Assembly (NCBI GenBank): GCA_938030645.1
Contig: CALHHQ010000054.1
Coordinates: 1 to 7,296, forward strand
Source of the DNA: an uncultured Rhizobiaceae group bacterium
GTDB lineage: Bacteria > Pseudomonadota > Alphaproteobacteria > Rhizobiales > Rhizobiaceae
DNA length: 7,296 nucleotides
Direction: 5' to 3'
Shown: positions 6,401 through 7,296 of the stretch, one piece after another
Position numbering within the stretch: position 1 is the stretch's first letter
Layout of the letters: the number at the start of each line of letters is the position of its first letter
Program-made: the position numbers and the translations under genes
Notes under the pieces: model-generated
The model's database searches: none
What the model saw: only the letters and a program-made list of their open reading frames with translations
Told to the model about the DNA's origin: nothing

Positions 6401-6616
6401 CTACGCTTTGCTCAGTTCGCTTTGGCCCTTTAAAACACGATCTCCGTCATCTTGCTCTATGAGATAAGCTCGATCGTCCTCGCTGGCGTCACGCGTGACC
6501 TCATTACCTTTTATGGTGAGCGTGGTTTTTTCAGTGAAGACTTCACTCACCTTACCCTCTCCCATGCCATTGCCCCAATTCCATTTGACTTGGTCGCCTT
6601 TTGAATATTTTGCCAT
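6401..6616 (-). CDS. Hypervirulence-associated TUDOR-domain (HVA1/DUF2945-like) small protein
   Basis: The product is 71 residues, small and soluble, with no signal peptide. It begins MAKYSKGDQVKWNWGNGMGEG, the pattern of the HVA1/DUF2945 TUDOR-like family: a KGD turn, alternating Val/Trp, and a glycine-rich loop. Beta-rich segments VSEVFTEKTTLTIKGNEVTR and AYLIEQDDGDRVLKG follow, with SELSKA at the end. The molecular role of the family is not established; a small beta barrel binding nucleic acid or protein is a structural guess. A longer form from ATG 6685 would add 23 residues unlike the family and would overlap the -35 box of a candidate EcfG-type promoter. I therefore prefer the second of two adjacent ATGs (6616), which has a GAG 6 bases upstream; ATG 6619 would add one Met. 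It lies 78 bases after the ABC gene. Confidence 0.8.
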   Translation of the reverse strand: MAKYSKGDQVKWNWGNGMGEGKVSEVFTEKTTLTIKGNEVTRDASEDDRAYLIEQDDGDRVLKGQSELSKA

Positions 6617-6650
6617 CATGAACTCGCTTTTGGTGTTGCTGTTGGGGATA

Positions 6651-6675
6651 AACTTCAAATGCGCGAATAAGTTCC
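6651..6675 (-). promoter_or_regulatory. Probable EcfG-type promoter for the HVA-type gene
   Basis: On the minus strand, GGAAC (6675-6671), 16 bases, then AGTT (6654-6651) matches eight of nine consensus bases and fits the looser form GGAAC-N18-TT described for Sinorhizobium RpoE2. Transcription would start near 6643-6645, about 27 bases before the preferred start at 6616. The single mismatch makes this weaker than the other two sites; near matches of this quality also occur by chance in the window. Confidence 0.45.
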
Positions 6676-6694
6676 CTTTCAACACAGGATGCGC

Positions 6695-7296
6695 TCAACG
6701 GTCGCTATCGGCGTTCCAATCTGCAATCTTGCGATACTGTTCGTTACGCAATGACGCCAATCGATAATAGCCAACAAGCGCTCGCATGGGCCCAGACATC
6801 CGTTCAAATCCGGACATAAATGCGACGATAGTTCCGATGCTGGTTTGACCTTGCATGTACATGTAGCCACCAAACACGAGCACACTTAGCGGAGCGAGCG
6901 CATTGATGGTGTTTATGATGGCCTTAGTCAAAAATTTCACGCTTCTGGAATGCGCTCTGTTTTCAAAGGTGGATAGAGCAACTTCGGTAAAGTCCGCAGC
7001 ACTATCTTCGACATTGCCCACCACATGATCGGACATTTCCCGAAGCAGGTCGGTACGTTGTCGTATCAGTCGGTTCAGCACCGCTTGCAGGATGGGAACA
7101 ATGAAGACCTGTGGAACGAAAAAACTTAAGGCCACCAGAGTGACCCATGGGTCGATATAAAACATGTAGCCGATGGCAAAAACCAGCTTGCCCCCATCCG
7201 CGACAAGATCGCTGATACCAGTACCGACAAATTCGCCCACATGGTCTATCTCAGAACCGATAACAGAAACGGCTTTGCCATCCCCGTCTTCAACCT
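6695..7296 (-). CDS. ABC-exporter type membrane domain protein, C-terminal part, no ATPase domain (runs off right edge)
   Basis: The reading frame is open from the right edge to TGA at 6697-6695, so the last 199 codons are visible and the true start lies outside. The segment resembles the second half of an ABC exporter type-1 membrane domain. A SVIGSEIDHVGEFVGTGISD stretch is followed by a helix pair (LVFAIGYMFYIDPWVTLVALSFFVPQ region). Then come a polar cytoplasmic loop with coiled character, another hydrophobic pair (about INALAPLSVLVFGGYMYM and TIVAFMSGF), and the usual linker RMSGPMRALVGYYRLASLR. An ordinary half-exporter would continue into a nucleotide-binding domain with Walker A, but here the protein stops after about 20 more residues and an unrelated gene follows 78 bases later. 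It is either a membrane-domain-only family member that pairs with an ATPase encoded elsewhere, or one with the ATPase placed N-terminally outside the window. The GTG at 7240 is internal, not a start. Confidence 0.8.
   Translation of the reverse strand, partial: VEDGDGKAVSVIGSEIDHVGEFVGTGISDLVADGGKLVFAIGYMFYIDPWVTLVALSFFVPQVFIVPILQAVLNRLIRQRTDLLREMSDHVVGNVEDSAADFTEVALSTFENRAHSRSVKFLTKAIINTINALAPLSVLVFGGYMYMQGQTSIGTIVAFMSGFERMSGPMRALVGYYRLASLRNEQYRKIADWNADSDR

Noticed and set aside
6396..6421. GGAAC on the plus strand with CGCT 17 bases later
   Set aside because: The -10 box is imperfect, and it would drive antisense transcription into the HVA-type gene with no gene to serve.
7238..7240. GTG as a start for the ABC membrane protein
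   Set aside because: The frame stays open to the right edge with family-like residues upstream, so this codon is internal.

Overview
The window looks like chromosomal DNA of an alphaproteobacterium, most likely a moderate-GC member of the Hyphomicrobiales/Rhizobiales (possibly marine). The evidence is an Agp2-like bacteriophytochrome with an HWE/HRXXN kinase and fused receiver, a CreA protein, a hypervirulence-associated TUDOR-domain small protein, and promoter-like sites matching the alphaproteobacterial general-stress sigma factor EcfG (GGAAC-N16-CGTT). No IS element, phage gene, CRISPR array, tRNA or rRNA was seen.

Layout. Positions 1-240 (minus) hold the N-terminal 80 residues of a ZntB/CorA-type metal transporter that runs off the left edge. 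Positions 307-2865 (minus) encode the bacteriophytochrome hybrid kinase. Its TTG start lies inside the 3' end of bphO (2834-3406, minus), a heme oxygenase that makes the biliverdin chromophore. The order bphO-bphP-zntB is consistent with one transcript. After a 200-bp divergent intergenic region, an AI-2E/PerM-family permease runs on the plus strand (3613-4755). It converges on a two-gene minus-strand unit: creA (5631-6119), then a small MscS-type mechanosensitive channel (4777-5607). Further right, all on the minus strand, are a 24-residue membrane microprotein (6212-6286), a 71-residue HVA1/TUDOR-like protein (6401-6616), and the C-terminal 199 residues of an ABC-exporter membrane domain that ends without a nucleotide-binding domain (6695 to the right edge). 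No stretch over 300 bases lacks a gene.

How they fit together. BphO and BphP form a red/far-red light-sensing module. The kinase is of the HRXXN class, which in alphaproteobacteria often feeds the PhyR-NepR-EcfG general stress response. Two exact EcfG-type sites lie directly before the AI-2E permease and the microprotein, and a weaker one precedes the HVA-type gene. The permease, MscS channel, CreA protein and small proteins look like envelope or stress functions. The link from light to stress is inference. The exact promoter matches can be read directly from the sequence, and by hand estimate about 0.1 exact match is expected by chance in a window this size.
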